Shown: piece by piece, positions 32,813-42,087 of the stretch
Position numbering within the stretch: the first letter of the stretch is position 1
Layout: each line of letters opens with the position of its first letter
Source of the DNA: JABFRJ01 sp963847145
GTDB taxonomy: Bacteria; Pseudomonadota; Alphaproteobacteria; Rhizobiales; Hyphomicrobiaceae
DNA length: 64,000 nucleotides
Direction: 5' to 3'
Assembly: GCA_963847145.1 (NCBI GenBank)
Contig: CAWJYN010000003.1
Coordinates: 1,364,001-1,428,000 of the forward strand
Position numbers and translations under genes: made by a program
Notes under the pieces: model-generated
What the model saw: the letters and a program-made list of their open reading frames with translations, nothing else
What the model was told of the DNA's origin: nothing
The model's database searches: none

Positions 32813-33130
32813 CTATGATTTCTCAGGAAACACGCGCGGCTTGCCAGTTTCGAAATCGAATGGAACGGCGTCTTCCATATCGATTTCATCCTGGATGCGG
32901 CGGATGAGTTCATTGGTGGCTGGCGGGCCACCGCGCTTCGGGAACCTCGGGAACAGATCGTCGGTAAAGTCAGCTTGAGACTCGGCGAAGCCAGGCGCGA
33001 CGAGGGCCGGTTGGGTCAGGGCGCGGCGCGCCAGATCTGAGATTACTTCGCCCATGGTTCGGCCCTCCGCCTTGGCGAGTTCCTTCGCCGCGCTCAGAAT
33101 ATCGTCGTCGATGTCCAAAGTTGTACGCAT
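32813..33130 (-). CDS. Antitoxin, VapB-like ribbon-helix-helix protein
   Basis: A 105-residue protein with an RHH domain (MRTTLDIDDDILSAAKELAKAEGRTMGEVISDLARRAL) that binds DNA as a dimer, then a flexible tail containing FPKRGGPPATNELIRRIQDE, the usual toxin-binding part. It should neutralise the downstream PIN toxin and repress the promoter at 33139-33167. The ATG at 33130 is only a few bases from the predicted transcription start, so the message may be leaderless or nearly so. Confidence 0.87.
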   Translation of the reverse strand: MRTTLDIDDDILSAAKELAKAEGRTMGEVISDLARRALTQPALVAPGFAESQADFTDDLFPRFPKRGGPPATNELIRRIQDEIDMEDAVPFDFETGKPRVFPEKS

Positions 33131-33138
33131 GCACGGAT

Positions 33139-33167
33139 AGGTAGCGCATCTGATGCGGCGATGTCAA
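33139..33167 (-). promoter_or_regulatory. Promoter and operator of the minus-strand VapBC pair
   Basis: On the minus strand TTGACA (33167-33162), a 17-base spacer and CTACCT (33144-33139). The perfect palindrome CGCATC-T-GATGCG (33145-33157) fills the spacer and is a good operator candidate. The -10 is a poor consensus match, so the exact start is uncertain. Confidence 0.55.
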
Positions 33168-33176
33168 GATGTGGGG

Positions 33177-33219
33177 TTGAAAACGCCGTCACAATGGTAT
33201 CTACTAATGATAGATACCA
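33177..33219 (+). promoter_or_regulatory. Operator and promoter region of the plus-strand VapBC pair
   Basis: TGGTATCTA (33195-33203) and TAGATACCA (33211-33219) form a perfect 9-bp inverted repeat with a 7-base spacer, ending 13 bases before the antitoxin ATG. TAGATA (33211-33216) could serve as -10; a TTGAAA at 33177-33182 is too far for it, so the -35 is uncertain. An autoregulatory operator for the AbrB-type antitoxin is likely. Confidence 0.7.
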
Positions 33220-33232
33220 ATTGGTGGTTACA

Positions 33233-33535
33233 ATGGCCCGAGACATCGCCAAGATCTTTATGCATGGGCGCAGCCAGGCTGTCCGCCTGCCGAAGGCGTT
33301 TCGCTTGCCGGGTACGCAGGTGAGGGTGCGCCGAGAGGGCAAGGCGGTGATCCTGGAGCCAATCGAGCCGCTAGATGTGGATACGTGGTTCGCGGAGCTG
33401 GATCGGCTTCGCGAGTTGGCAGGTGGCGAATTTTTGCCGGAGGGCATTCCGCCCGATGCCCCGGTCCAACCGGAAGACTTCGGTTGGGAGGATGAGACAG
33501 CCGAAGCTGAAGACCCAGTCGGGGGCAAGTCTTGA
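33233..33535 (+). CDS. Antitoxin, AbrB/MazE-type (VapB family)
   Basis: A 100-residue protein with an N-terminal swapped-hairpin AbrB domain (IAKIFMHGRSQAVRLPKAFRLPGTQVRVRREGKAVILEP) that binds DNA as a dimer, followed by a Trp/Glu-rich tail (LDVDTWFAELDRLRE and PEDFGWEDE) typical of toxin-binding ends. I choose the ATG at 33233, which starts the domain exactly and follows the inverted repeat; the longer open frame from 33161 covers the operator. It overlaps the toxin start by four bases (TTGA). Confidence 0.9.
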   Translation: MARDIAKIFMHGRSQAVRLPKAFRLPGTQVRVRREGKAVILEPIEPLDVDTWFAELDRLRELAGGEFLPEGIPPDAPVQPEDFGWEDETAEAEDPVGGKS

Positions 33536-33942
33536 TCCTGCTCGATACCAGTGCGGTTATCGGGCTGATCCACAGCGCGTCGTTGCAAACTCGGCGGCAC
33601 TATGCGGACGCCATTGCGCGCGGTGAGACGATAGGCGTTTCGTCAGTCGTCGTTTTCGAGTTGCGCTATGGCGTCGCGAAGAGCCGTTTGCGGCGGCTCA
33701 ACGCTTCGGTGCTTGATGGATTTCTGTCTGGTGGGCCGACCGTGATCCCGTTTGACGCGGACGATGCAGCAACCGCTGGCGATATTCGCGCGACCCTCGA
33801 ACGAGCGGGCACGCCGATCGGGCACTATGATCTGCTGATCGCGGGGCAAGCGCTGCGGCATGGTGCAACGCTGGTGACGGCGAACGTGCGGGAGTTTGAG
33901 AGAGTGGCGGGGTTGAAGGTGGAGGATTGGACGCGAGAGTGA
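33532..33942 (+). CDS. Type II toxin, VapC-like PIN-domain ribonuclease
   Basis: A 136-residue PIN-domain protein with D5 in LLDTSAVIGLI, Glu in VVFELRYGVAKS near 43, Asp in IGHYDLLIAGQALRHG near 99 and the conserved TLVTANVREFERVAGLKVEDW end. The last motif is the hallmark of tRNA-cleaving VapC/FitB toxins; which RNA is cut here cannot be told. The TTG start at 33532 overlaps the antitoxin stop. Confidence 0.92.
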   Translation: MILLDTSAVIGLIHSASLQTRRHYADAIARGETIGVSSVVVFELRYGVAKSRLRRLNASVLDGFLSGGPTVIPFDADDAATAGDIRATLERAGTPIGHYDLLIAGQALRHGATLVTANVREFERVAGLKVEDWTRE

Positions 33943-33992
33943 CGGGGTCCACTTCCCCTCTCTAGCCTTGCCACTGCCGAACAATTGCCGTG

Positions 33993-35009
33993 TCAAAAGT
34001 CGATCGACACCGAGAGCGGGCAATGATCGCTGAATTTCCGACGGACCGTCGTTGGATCGCTCCCAAATTCGATTGTAGGCTGCAAAACCTTGAAATCGGC
34101 TGCCGTCACGCCCTTTGATACAAGGAAATAGTCAACTCCCTCGACCTCACGTTCGCCTCCGCAATCCGTCTGCTTCCCTGATGGGACTCTGGTGGGCCCA
34201 ATGTGATCTTCCGCGTTCTTCCTTGCAGAAAAAATGCGTTTCCAGAGGTCGCCTCGATAGCGGATCACTCGGTTGAAATCGCCTGCCACAACAAATGGCA
34301 AACCCAACTCAGCAATGGTCTCTCGCAATGGTTTAAATTGCCGGAACAGCGTGTCGCAGTCTGCGGCGTTGTCTTGATGTTTGGCCGCGCGCTGTGGGGT
34401 GCCTGACCGGCAACGGCTCTTGAGATGAAGATTGAGAATTCTCAACGATTGGCCGCTACGTTCAAACTCTGCCACCAAGCCCCAGCGAACAGCGCGCTTT
34501 GACCCGTCTTTCGGGTCTTCGTGGTCAATCCCTAACGATGGCACGTCGGTTACGGAGAGATCGATACCCGCGGATCGACGAACCGCGAACGCAACGTATT
34601 GCTTCGCAAATGTCTCCCTCTCTGGCGTATCTGGCAGAGGCCCGGTGTCGAAGCAAGTTGCGCCGCGTGTGCCGAAATCATCCTTGTTGTCGGCGAAGAA
34701 TTGACCTGAAATACAAACTCTCCATTCTGACAACGGAAACAATTGAGCAATCGCTGCAGGGCTTGCCATTTCCTGAAGCGCAATCACATCAGCCGGAACT
34801 GACTTAACAAAGTTCCGTAGCAGCTCGATATCGCCCGGCGACCTCGTCGAGGCATCAGGAAAAACCAGCTTTCCTGTCGTTAGTGTCTCAATGTTCCAGG
34901 TCGCCAACCGGATCTTGCCGCCTGCGAGCGCTGCGGCTTGGGGGTGAGAAAGCGCGATTGCGATGCTCGCCCAAGCGACAAGCACTTTAAGACCACACAT
35001 TTTTGTCAC
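33993..35009 (-). CDS. Secreted endonuclease/exonuclease/phosphatase-family protein
   Basis: A 338-residue protein with a signal peptide (VLVAWASIAIALSHPQAAALA) and the EEP fold of DNase I-like hydrolases: IRLATWNIETL near 33-43, DVIALQEMAS with the metal-binding Glu, LPFVVAGDFNRV near 240-252 and a final KFSDHCPLSV with the catalytic Asp-His. It probably cleaves nucleic acid or phosphoesters in the periplasm or outside. Its base composition is visibly lower in GC than pccB next door, suggesting acquisition. It starts three bases after the pccB stop and may be read with it. Confidence 0.85.
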   Translation of the reverse strand: MTKMCGLKVLVAWASIAIALSHPQAAALAGGKIRLATWNIETLTTGKLVFPDASTRSPGDIELLRNFVKSVPADVIALQEMASPAAIAQLFPLSEWRVCISGQFFADNKDDFGTRGATCFDTGPLPDTPERETFAKQYVAFAVRRSAGIDLSVTDVPSLGIDHEDPKDGSKRAVRWGLVAEFERSGQSLRILNLHLKSRCRSGTPQRAAKHQDNAADCDTLFRQFKPLRETIAELGLPFVVAGDFNRVIRYRGDLWKRIFSARKNAEDHIGPTRVPSGKQTDCGGEREVEGVDYFLVSKGVTAADFKVLQPTIEFGSDPTTVRRKFSDHCPLSVSIDF

Positions 35010-35012
35010 CCA

Positions 35013-36545
<1,533 letters not shown>

Positions 36546-36651
36546 GAGGGCCTCGATGCTGAAATCCAGAGGGCTGGATAGCATCTCGACCCACAGGTGC
36601 AATCCCACCTTTGGAGATTTGCTCAACAGTGCGTTTGGGACGCCTGCCAGC

Positions 36652-37354
36652 TCAAGCGACGCGGCGGATGGGAGTATGGCCGGAGAGTAGGGCCTTCATG
36701 TCCCAGGGCGGCAGCTCGACGAGGCCGGGGCCGGGGACATAGGCGGGGGCGATGCGCCGGCGGGTTTCGATGCACCAGATCAGTGTCTTCTGCAGGAAGT
36801 CGCCGATGGGCACGCGCGTGGCGACGGTGTGGGCCCATGGACCGTCGATAGCTTTCTCGGCGCACTGGCGGTCGGCAAAGACAGGGAGCGCTTCACCGCC
36901 GGCCGGGTGGCGGGTCAGTAGCGTGGCGGGGACCTCGCCGGTCTTCAACAGCCAAACCTGGCGGGTTTTAGCGGCTGTGCTGACAAGCTTGTCGAGCAGA
37001 GCGCGGCGCAAGTGCTGGTCGAGATCGGCGGCGGCCAGTTCGGGTTCAGCGGGGCGGTCGGACCAGTCAGTGCCGACGAGATGGTTGTCAGCTGCCAGCT
37101 TCGGCAGATGACGCGTCAACAGTGTTTCCATCGGCAGGGTGATGATGCGCGGCGCTGACGCAAGCACATCGGCCCAGCGGGCTGCCTCGGCGTGGCTTGA
37201 CCACATGAGTTCGACCATTGGCCGCTTGCGGCGGGGCGACTGCACGCGGGCCAGACCTTCGGTGCCTTCAACGGCGTAGGCCTGTCCCTGGACTGCGACT
37301 TCACGCACGAACGCGGTGCGAGTTCTGCAGCTCCTCGAGATTGACGACGGACAT
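36652..37354 (-). CDS. Tandem DUF2750-like protein, N-terminus frameshifted
   Basis: The main frame (218 residues from 37308) contains two similar halves of about 95 residues: the first from GQAYAVEGTEGLARVQSP to AAADLDQHLRRAL, the second from RQVWLLKTGEVPATLL to ELPPWDMKALL. Both show a hydrophobic strand, a charged middle with A-x-x-W/A, and a final acidic -L motif, which resembles the DUF2750 fold. The likely real start is ATG 37354 (MSVVNLEELQ), but its frame must change by one base near 37325-37332 to reach RTAFVREVAVQGQ. Function unknown. It sits between pccB and trmH, all on the minus strand. Confidence 0.65.
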
Positions 37355-37490
37355 GGGGGATCCCGAAACCGGTCCAGCCGGGTGCGATCAGCATCGCAGC
37401 ACCGGTTAAATTCAACGCTTGCGTAACTGTTGTGACAGCAAATGGTTAAGAGAACTTTTCCGGACTGTGTTGAAATGGTACAGTCGAACG

Positions 37491-38306
37491 TTACGGCTTT
37501 AGGTGCAATTGCGGACCTTGGATCTGGTAGAGCGTGAGTGCGGTTGCGACGGCTAAGTTGAGGCTGTCGAGGCGGCCGGCCATGGGGATTTTGACGCGAC
37601 GCTTGCAGGCGGCGGTGGTTTTGGACGACAGGCCGGGGCCTTCGCCGCCCATAACGAGCAGGACCGGTGCGCGATAAGAGATCGTGCGAAAATCATCGCT
37701 GGCGGAGAGGTGCGTGCCGACCGTGTCGCCGCGCCAGGCGGCCATCAGTGTGTGGAGGGCGGCGAGTTCGAGCCGCACCAGCGGGATTGCGAAAATCGAG
37801 CCCATGGTGGCGCGGACGCACTCGCGGCTCCAGGGATCGCAACAGGTGCCTGCCAGAATGATGCCGGCGCAGCCGACAGCGTCAGCGGTGCGGATGATGG
37901 TGCCAAGATTGCCGGGGTCGCGGATCTCTTCAAGGGCGAGCCAGGTTGCATCGGCGGCAATCGCTTTCGGATCGGGTGGCTCGGCCCAGGTCTGGCGGAA
38001 CACGCCGAGCATGGTTTGGGGGTTATCTTTGGCGGACAGCTTTTCGAGGATGGCGGGGGTGACCTCGAGGACTTCGGTGCCGCGCGTTACGGCGTCGTCG
38101 ACCAGATCGCGTGGTGCGCCGGTGACGGCGCTGCCGGCACGGACGACGAGCGTTTCCGGGTGGATGCCGTATTCAGCGGCGGTGATGAGGATCGACGCGC
38201 CTTCGGCAACGAACAGACCGGTTTCTTTGCGCGCTTTGCGGAGTTCCAAGCTCCGGATGCGCTTGATGCTGTCATTGGTGAGCGAGGTGATTGGCCGGAC
38301 ACTCAC
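37491..38306 (-). CDS. TrmH/SpoU-family RNA 2'-O-methyltransferase
   Basis: This 271-residue SPOUT-class enzyme transfers a methyl group from AdoMet to a ribose 2'-OH of rRNA or tRNA. The N-terminal substrate-binding part contains LRKARKETGLFVAEGASILITAA; motif 1 reads LALEEIRDPGNLGTIIRTADAVGC, motif 2 LVMGGEGPGLS and motif 3 IPMAGRLDSLNLAVATALTLYQ, forming the knot. GTG at 38306 overlaps the stop of the upstream methyltransferase by four bases, so I use it in place of the much longer open frame. The target nucleotide is unknown (RlmB-like). Confidence 0.93.
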   Translation of the reverse strand: MSVRPITSLTNDSIKRIRSLELRKARKETGLFVAEGASILITAAEYGIHPETLVVRAGSAVTGAPRDLVDDAVTRGTEVLEVTPAILEKLSAKDNPQTMLGVFRQTWAEPPDPKAIAADATWLALEEIRDPGNLGTIIRTADAVGCAGIILAGTCCDPWSRECVRATMGSIFAIPLVRLELAALHTLMAAWRGDTVGTHLSASDDFRTISYRAPVLLVMGGEGPGLSSKTTAACKRRVKIPMAGRLDSLNLAVATALTLYQIQGPQLHLKP

Positions 38307-39262
38307 AAGGCGCTCCAACGTGTGAACAGCGATGTCGGCAAGATGCGCTGGGCGCCGGTTTCGACAAGGGCGAGTTCGCCGGTTTCGTAGGTGCCTGGGC
38401 GGCCTTCGAGGCATTCGCGGACGAGGCCGTCGATGGCGAGAGCGGAGGCGCGGATGGCGTAGGAGGTGACGATGAGCGCGGAATATTTGGGTGCGAGCAG
38501 TTTTTCGCAGTCGCGCAACAGCGCCGGCATGTGGGTGAAGAAGTCCCAGACTTCGCCATCGGGCCCGCGGCCGAACTTCGGCGGATCGACCAAGATGACA
38601 TGATAGGTTTTGCCGCGGCGGACTTCGCGGGCGACGAACTTGCGCGCATCCTCGAGGATCCAGCGCAGCGGTTTTTCGCCAAGCTTGGAGGCGCCCTGGT
38701 TTTCTTTGGCCCAACCGATGGCCTTCTTCGACGCGTCAACGTGGGTGACGTCGGCACCGGCGCGGGCGGCGATAAGGGATGCGGCACCGGTGTAGGCGAA
38801 CAGGTTCAGGACGCGGGGCTGTTCGCCGCGGATGGTCTGGAGGTGCTCCAGCATCCAGGCCCAGTGCGGTGCCTGCTCGGGGAAGAGGCCGAGGTGGCGG
38901 AAGCTCATGAGGCGGCATTGCAGGGTGACGCCCATGACCTCGACAGGCCAGGCGGCAGGCAGGGGCTTGGCGAAGCGCCAGCGGCCGCCTTCGCCATCGT
39001 CATCGTCGCCAGTGTTTGGGCTGTCCTTGGCCGACCCGGCTTTGAAGGTTGCGTCGGCGCGAAGCCAGGCACCCGGCACGAGGTGCTGCTTCCACATCGC
39101 CTGTGGTTCCGGCCGGTCGAAGGTATAAGTGCCGAAGCGCTCCAGTTTGCGGCCGTGACCGCTGTCGAGCAGCGCATAGTCCGGCAAACCTGCCATGGTC
39201 ACCAGAGACAGCGCCGGCGGCGTATGCGCCCGCGGACGGACGATCGACGGATGCATGGACAT
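38303..39262 (-). CDS. Class I SAM-dependent RNA methyltransferase (RlmI/RlmK-like, COG1092)
   Basis: A 319-residue Rossmann-fold methyltransferase. YALLDSGHGRKLERFG at the start, LNLFAYTGAASLIAARAGADVTHVDASKKAIGWAKENQ is the AdoMet-binding motif, and ILVDPPKFGRGP with the DPPKF signature marks the catalytic loop for base methylation in 23S rRNA-type enzymes. The ATG at 39262 (MSMHPS) begins the protein; the frame is open to 39367, but that part is low-complexity. Overlap by four bases with the TrmH-type gene suggests an RNA-modification operon. Confidence 0.92.
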   Translation of the reverse strand: MSMHPSIVRPRAHTPPALSLVTMAGLPDYALLDSGHGRKLERFGTYTFDRPEPQAMWKQHLVPGAWLRADATFKAGSAKDSPNTGDDDDGEGGRWRFAKPLPAAWPVEVMGVTLQCRLMSFRHLGLFPEQAPHWAWMLEHLQTIRGEQPRVLNLFAYTGAASLIAARAGADVTHVDASKKAIGWAKENQGASKLGEKPLRWILEDARKFVAREVRRGKTYHVILVDPPKFGRGPDGEVWDFFTHMPALLRDCEKLLAPKYSALIVTSYAIRASALAIDGLVRECLEGRPGTYETGELALVETGAQRILPTSLFTRWSAL

Positions 39263-39397
39263 AGGGGCTCGAGCGGTTTCCGGGGTGTGACCTTGGCGGC
39301 TGGAGGGTGCCGAGGTGCGAGCGGGCAAGTTGCCTGATCGTCGCCCTTGGGGCAACCGTCGGTCCAAGGCGGACGCTGCTGGTTATCACACTGGCCG

Positions 39398-40627
39398 CTA
39401 CTCGGCGGCTGTTGCGGCGGCCAAGCTCATGGGGCAGGCGGCGAAGAGGGTGTTGAGTGCGGCGACGAGTTTGTCCATGTCGGCGTCGGTGTGGAGCGGC
39501 GTGGGCGTGAAGCGCAGGCGCTCGGTGCCGCGGGGCACGGTCGGGTAATTGATTGGCTGGACGTAGATGCCGTAGGTGTCGAACAGGGCGTCGGAGATTT
39601 GCTTGGTGTGGACGGGATCGCCGATCATGACGGGCACAATGTGGCTCGGGTTGTCGAGCACGGGGAGGCCGGCGTTCTTGAGTTTGCGCTTCAAGACGCG
39701 GGCGCGCTCCTGATGGGCGGTGCGTTCGGAGTGCGAGGTTTTGAGATGACGAATGCTGGCGAGAGCGCCGGCGGCGACGGCGGGCGCGACTGAGGTGGTG
39801 AAGATGAAGCCTGGGGCGAATGAGCGGATGGCGTCGCAGATGTCGCGGGTGGCGGCGATGTAGCCGCCCATGACGCCAAAGCCTTTAGCGAGGGTGCCGT
39901 TGATGATGTTGATGTGGTGCATGACACCGTCGCGCTCGGCGATGCCGCCACCGCGCGGGCCGTACATGCCGACGGCGTGGACTTCGTCGAGATAGGTCAG
40001 CGCGTTGTACTTCTTGGCGAGGTCGGCAATGGCGGCAATCGGCGCGATGGCGCCATCCATGGAGTAGACGCTCTCGAAGGCGATGATCTTCGGGCGGTTG
40101 ATATCGACGGAGGCGAGCAGACGTTCGAGATCAGCGACGTCGTTGTGCTGGAAGATGCGCTTTTCTTTGCCACCATTGCGGATGCCGGCGATCATCGACG
40201 CGTGGTTTTTGGCGTCGGAGAAAATGACCACGTCCGGCATGAGGCTTTGCAGGGTGGCCAAGGTGGTGTCGTTGGCGACGAAGGCGGATGTAAAGAGCAG
40301 CGCGCTTTGCTTGCCGTGCAGGTCAGCGATCTCGGCTTCGAGTTCGACGTGGTAGTGTGTGGTGCCGGAGATATTGCGGGTGCCACCGGAGCCGGCGCCG
40401 ACAGTGTCGAGCGCTTGGTGCATGGCGGCGAGGACGTCTGGGTGCTGCCCCATGCCGAGATAGTCGTTGGAGCACCAGACGGTGATCGGTCGGCTTGAGC
40501 CGTCGCGGCCATAGGCGTCGGCGGAGGGGAACGCCCCGCGCCGGCGGCGCAAGTCGGCGAAGACGCGGTAGCGGCCCTCGGCCTTGATGGCGGCGATGGC
40601 GTCGGAAAAGATGGTGTCGTAGCTCAC
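39398..40627 (-). CDS. hemA: 5-Aminolevulinate synthase (ALAS)
   Basis: ALAS condenses glycine and succinyl-CoA to 5-aminolevulinate with PLP, the C4 entry to tetrapyrroles used in alphaproteobacteria. The 409 residues have VWCSNDYLGMGQHPDV, SGTTHYHVELEAEIADLH, IAFESVYSMDGAIAPI and the Schiff-base lysine K248 in TLAKGFGVMGGY, with RFTPTPLHTDADMDKLV at the end. The start is GTG at 40627 (MSYDTIF); the frame upstream has no family similarity. It diverges from hemF. Confidence 0.97.
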   Translation of the reverse strand: MSYDTIFSDAIAAIKAEGRYRVFADLRRRRGAFPSADAYGRDGSSRPITVWCSNDYLGMGQHPDVLAAMHQALDTVGAGSGGTRNISGTTHYHVELEAEIADLHGKQSALLFTSAFVANDTTLATLQSLMPDVVIFSDAKNHASMIAGIRNGGKEKRIFQHNDVADLERLLASVDINRPKIIAFESVYSMDGAIAPIAAIADLAKKYNALTYLDEVHAVGMYGPRGGGIAERDGVMHHINIINGTLAKGFGVMGGYIAATRDICDAIRSFAPGFIFTTSVAPAVAAGALASIRHLKTSHSERTAHQERARVLKRKLKNAGLPVLDNPSHIVPVMIGDPVHTKQISDALFDTYGIYVQPINYPTVPRGTERLRFTPTPLHTDADMDKLVAALNTLFAACPMSLAAATAAE

Positions 40628-40672
40628 GCGGGACCCTGATGGCTGTGCTGCTGGCCGGCTGACAGTGTCGGC

Positions 40673-40687
40673 TTGGAACCGTTCCAA
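40673..40687. promoter_or_regulatory. 7-1-7 palindrome between hemA and hemF
   Basis: TTGGAAC-C-GTTCCAA is perfect and sits 46 bases from the hemA start and 133 from hemF, in the 192-base divergent region. It is a candidate operator for tetrapyrrole regulation; it does not match the known Fnr (TTGAT-N4-ATCAA) or PpsR (TGT-N12-ACA) sites. Confidence 0.45.
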
Positions 40688-40819
40688 AATGTGATAGCTG
40701 AAGCTTGCCGCTTTCGCCCAGGCGCGATTGTCGCAGGTTCGAACTTTTGCCGGCTGTACGGAGCCGCAGGGGCTGCCGTAAGCTTGGGTTGACACCTGCC
40801 GCTGCGAGGACCTGATTTC

Positions 40820-41716
40820 ATGGCTGACGCCGTCTCCATTGATGCCCACAAAGCCAAGGCGCGTGCCTGGTTCGAAACGCTGCGTGACGACATTTGCGCC
40901 TCGCTGGAAGCGCTTGAAAATGAATTGCCCGATGGGGCGCCGCATGGGAGCAGCGGGGCCGGCCGATTTACACGCAAGCCCTGGTCGCGCGAGGTGGCGA
41001 ACGGCGGCGGAGGTGTGATGAGCCTGATGAGCGGGCGCGTCTTCGAAAAGGTCGGCGTGCATACGTCCACCGTGCACGGCGAGTTCGCGCCGGAGTTCCG
41101 CAAGCAGATCCAGGGTGCGGACGAGGATCCGCGGTTCTGGGCGTCGGGCATTTCGCTGATTGCGCATCCGCAGAACCCGAACGTGCCAGCGGTCCACATG
41201 AACACCCGCATGGTCGTCACCACCAAGTGGTGGTTCGGCGGTGGTGCCGATCTGACGCCCGTGCTGGATCGCCGCCGCACACAGACCGACCCGGATACGA
41301 AGGCGTTTCACGCGGCCATGAAAATTGCGTGCAAGGGGCACGCGATTGCCGACTACCCGCACTACAAAAAATGGTGCGATGAGTATTTCTATCTGCCCCA
41401 TCGCAAGGAAATGCGTGGCATCGGCGGAATTTTTTACGATCACCTCACGCCCGAGCCGGCGGCCGGTGGCTGGGACGCGGCGCTAGCGCTGACGCAAAGT
41501 GTTGGCCGCGGCTTCCGCGATATTTATCCGCAGCTCGTGCGCGCCAACTGGGACACGCCCTTCACTGACGCCGACCGGCACGAACAGCTGGTGCGCCGCG
41601 GACGCTACGTGGAGTTCAATCTGCTCTATGACCGCGGCACCACCTTCGGCCTCAAGACCGGTGGCAACGTCGAGAGCATTCTCTCATCGCTGCCGCCGAT
41701 GGTGCTTTGGCCTTAA
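40820..41716 (+). CDS. hemF: Oxygen-dependent coproporphyrinogen-III oxidase
   Basis: HemF oxidatively decarboxylates coproporphyrinogen III to protoporphyrinogen IX with O2. The 298-residue product has GGGGVMSLMSGRVFEKVGVHTSTVHG, VHMNTRMVVTTKWWFGGGADLTPV, KKWCDEYFYLPHRKEMRGIGGIFYD and RRGRYVEFNLLYDRGTTFGLKTGGNVESIL, all family blocks. With HemA it forms a divergent pair, and its requirement for oxygen implies aerobic or microaerobic life; no oxygen-independent HemN is seen here, though HemW is related. Confidence 0.97.
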   Translation: MADAVSIDAHKAKARAWFETLRDDICASLEALENELPDGAPHGSSGAGRFTRKPWSREVANGGGGVMSLMSGRVFEKVGVHTSTVHGEFAPEFRKQIQGADEDPRFWASGISLIAHPQNPNVPAVHMNTRMVVTTKWWFGGGADLTPVLDRRRTQTDPDTKAFHAAMKIACKGHAIADYPHYKKWCDEYFYLPHRKEMRGIGGIFYDHLTPEPAAGGWDAALALTQSVGRGFRDIYPQLVRANWDTPFTDADRHEQLVRRGRYVEFNLLYDRGTTFGLKTGGNVESILSSLPPMVLWP

Positions 41717-41775
41717 CTGCCTCGCATCGGAGGCGAGTGTTAGCCATAGGAACGACGCAGACGCTGGAGGAACGG

Positions 41776-42075
41776 ATGCCGCTATCCAGATTTGCATTTA
41801 TCGTGAAAGCCGCCGGTTACGATCCAACGGTCCAAAAAGCCGTTCTTGATGCGCCGCTATTTCAGACAATAGTTGTGGGTGTCTCGCAGACAGATGAGGC
41901 GAGCGCTGTTGCAAGCTCACTGGCAGAGAGCGGTACACAGCTAATAGAGCTGTGTGGCGGCTTCACTGCTATCGAGGCCGCACTTGTGCAGGAAAAAGTT
42001 GGCCCCAATGTTCCTGTCGGCGTCGTGACCTATACTCCTGAACAAGAAGCACGGTTCGCAACGCTTTTTGGATAG
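41776..42075 (+). CDS. DUF6506-like small protein
   Basis: A 99-residue cytoplasmic protein with an alternating beta/alpha pattern: SRFAFIVKAAGYDPTV, TIVVGVSQTDEASAVASSLAESG, LIELCGGFTAIEAALVQEKV and VGVVTYTPEQEARF. The sequence and length fit the DUF6506 family, of unknown function. I choose the ATG at 41776, which has GGAGGAACGG directly before it; the open frame reaches back to 41707. It begins 60 bases after hemF and may be co-transcribed. Confidence 0.65.
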   Translation: MPLSRFAFIVKAAGYDPTVQKAVLDAPLFQTIVVGVSQTDEASAVASSLAESGTQLIELCGGFTAIEAALVQEKVGPNVPVGVVTYTPEQEARFATLFG

Positions 42076-42087
42076 CCTGCCCGAGCC

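Noticed and set aside
40730..40760. GGTTCGAAC, resembling a tRNA T-loop
   Set aside because: The surrounding bases do not form a T stem, anticodon arm or acceptor stem.
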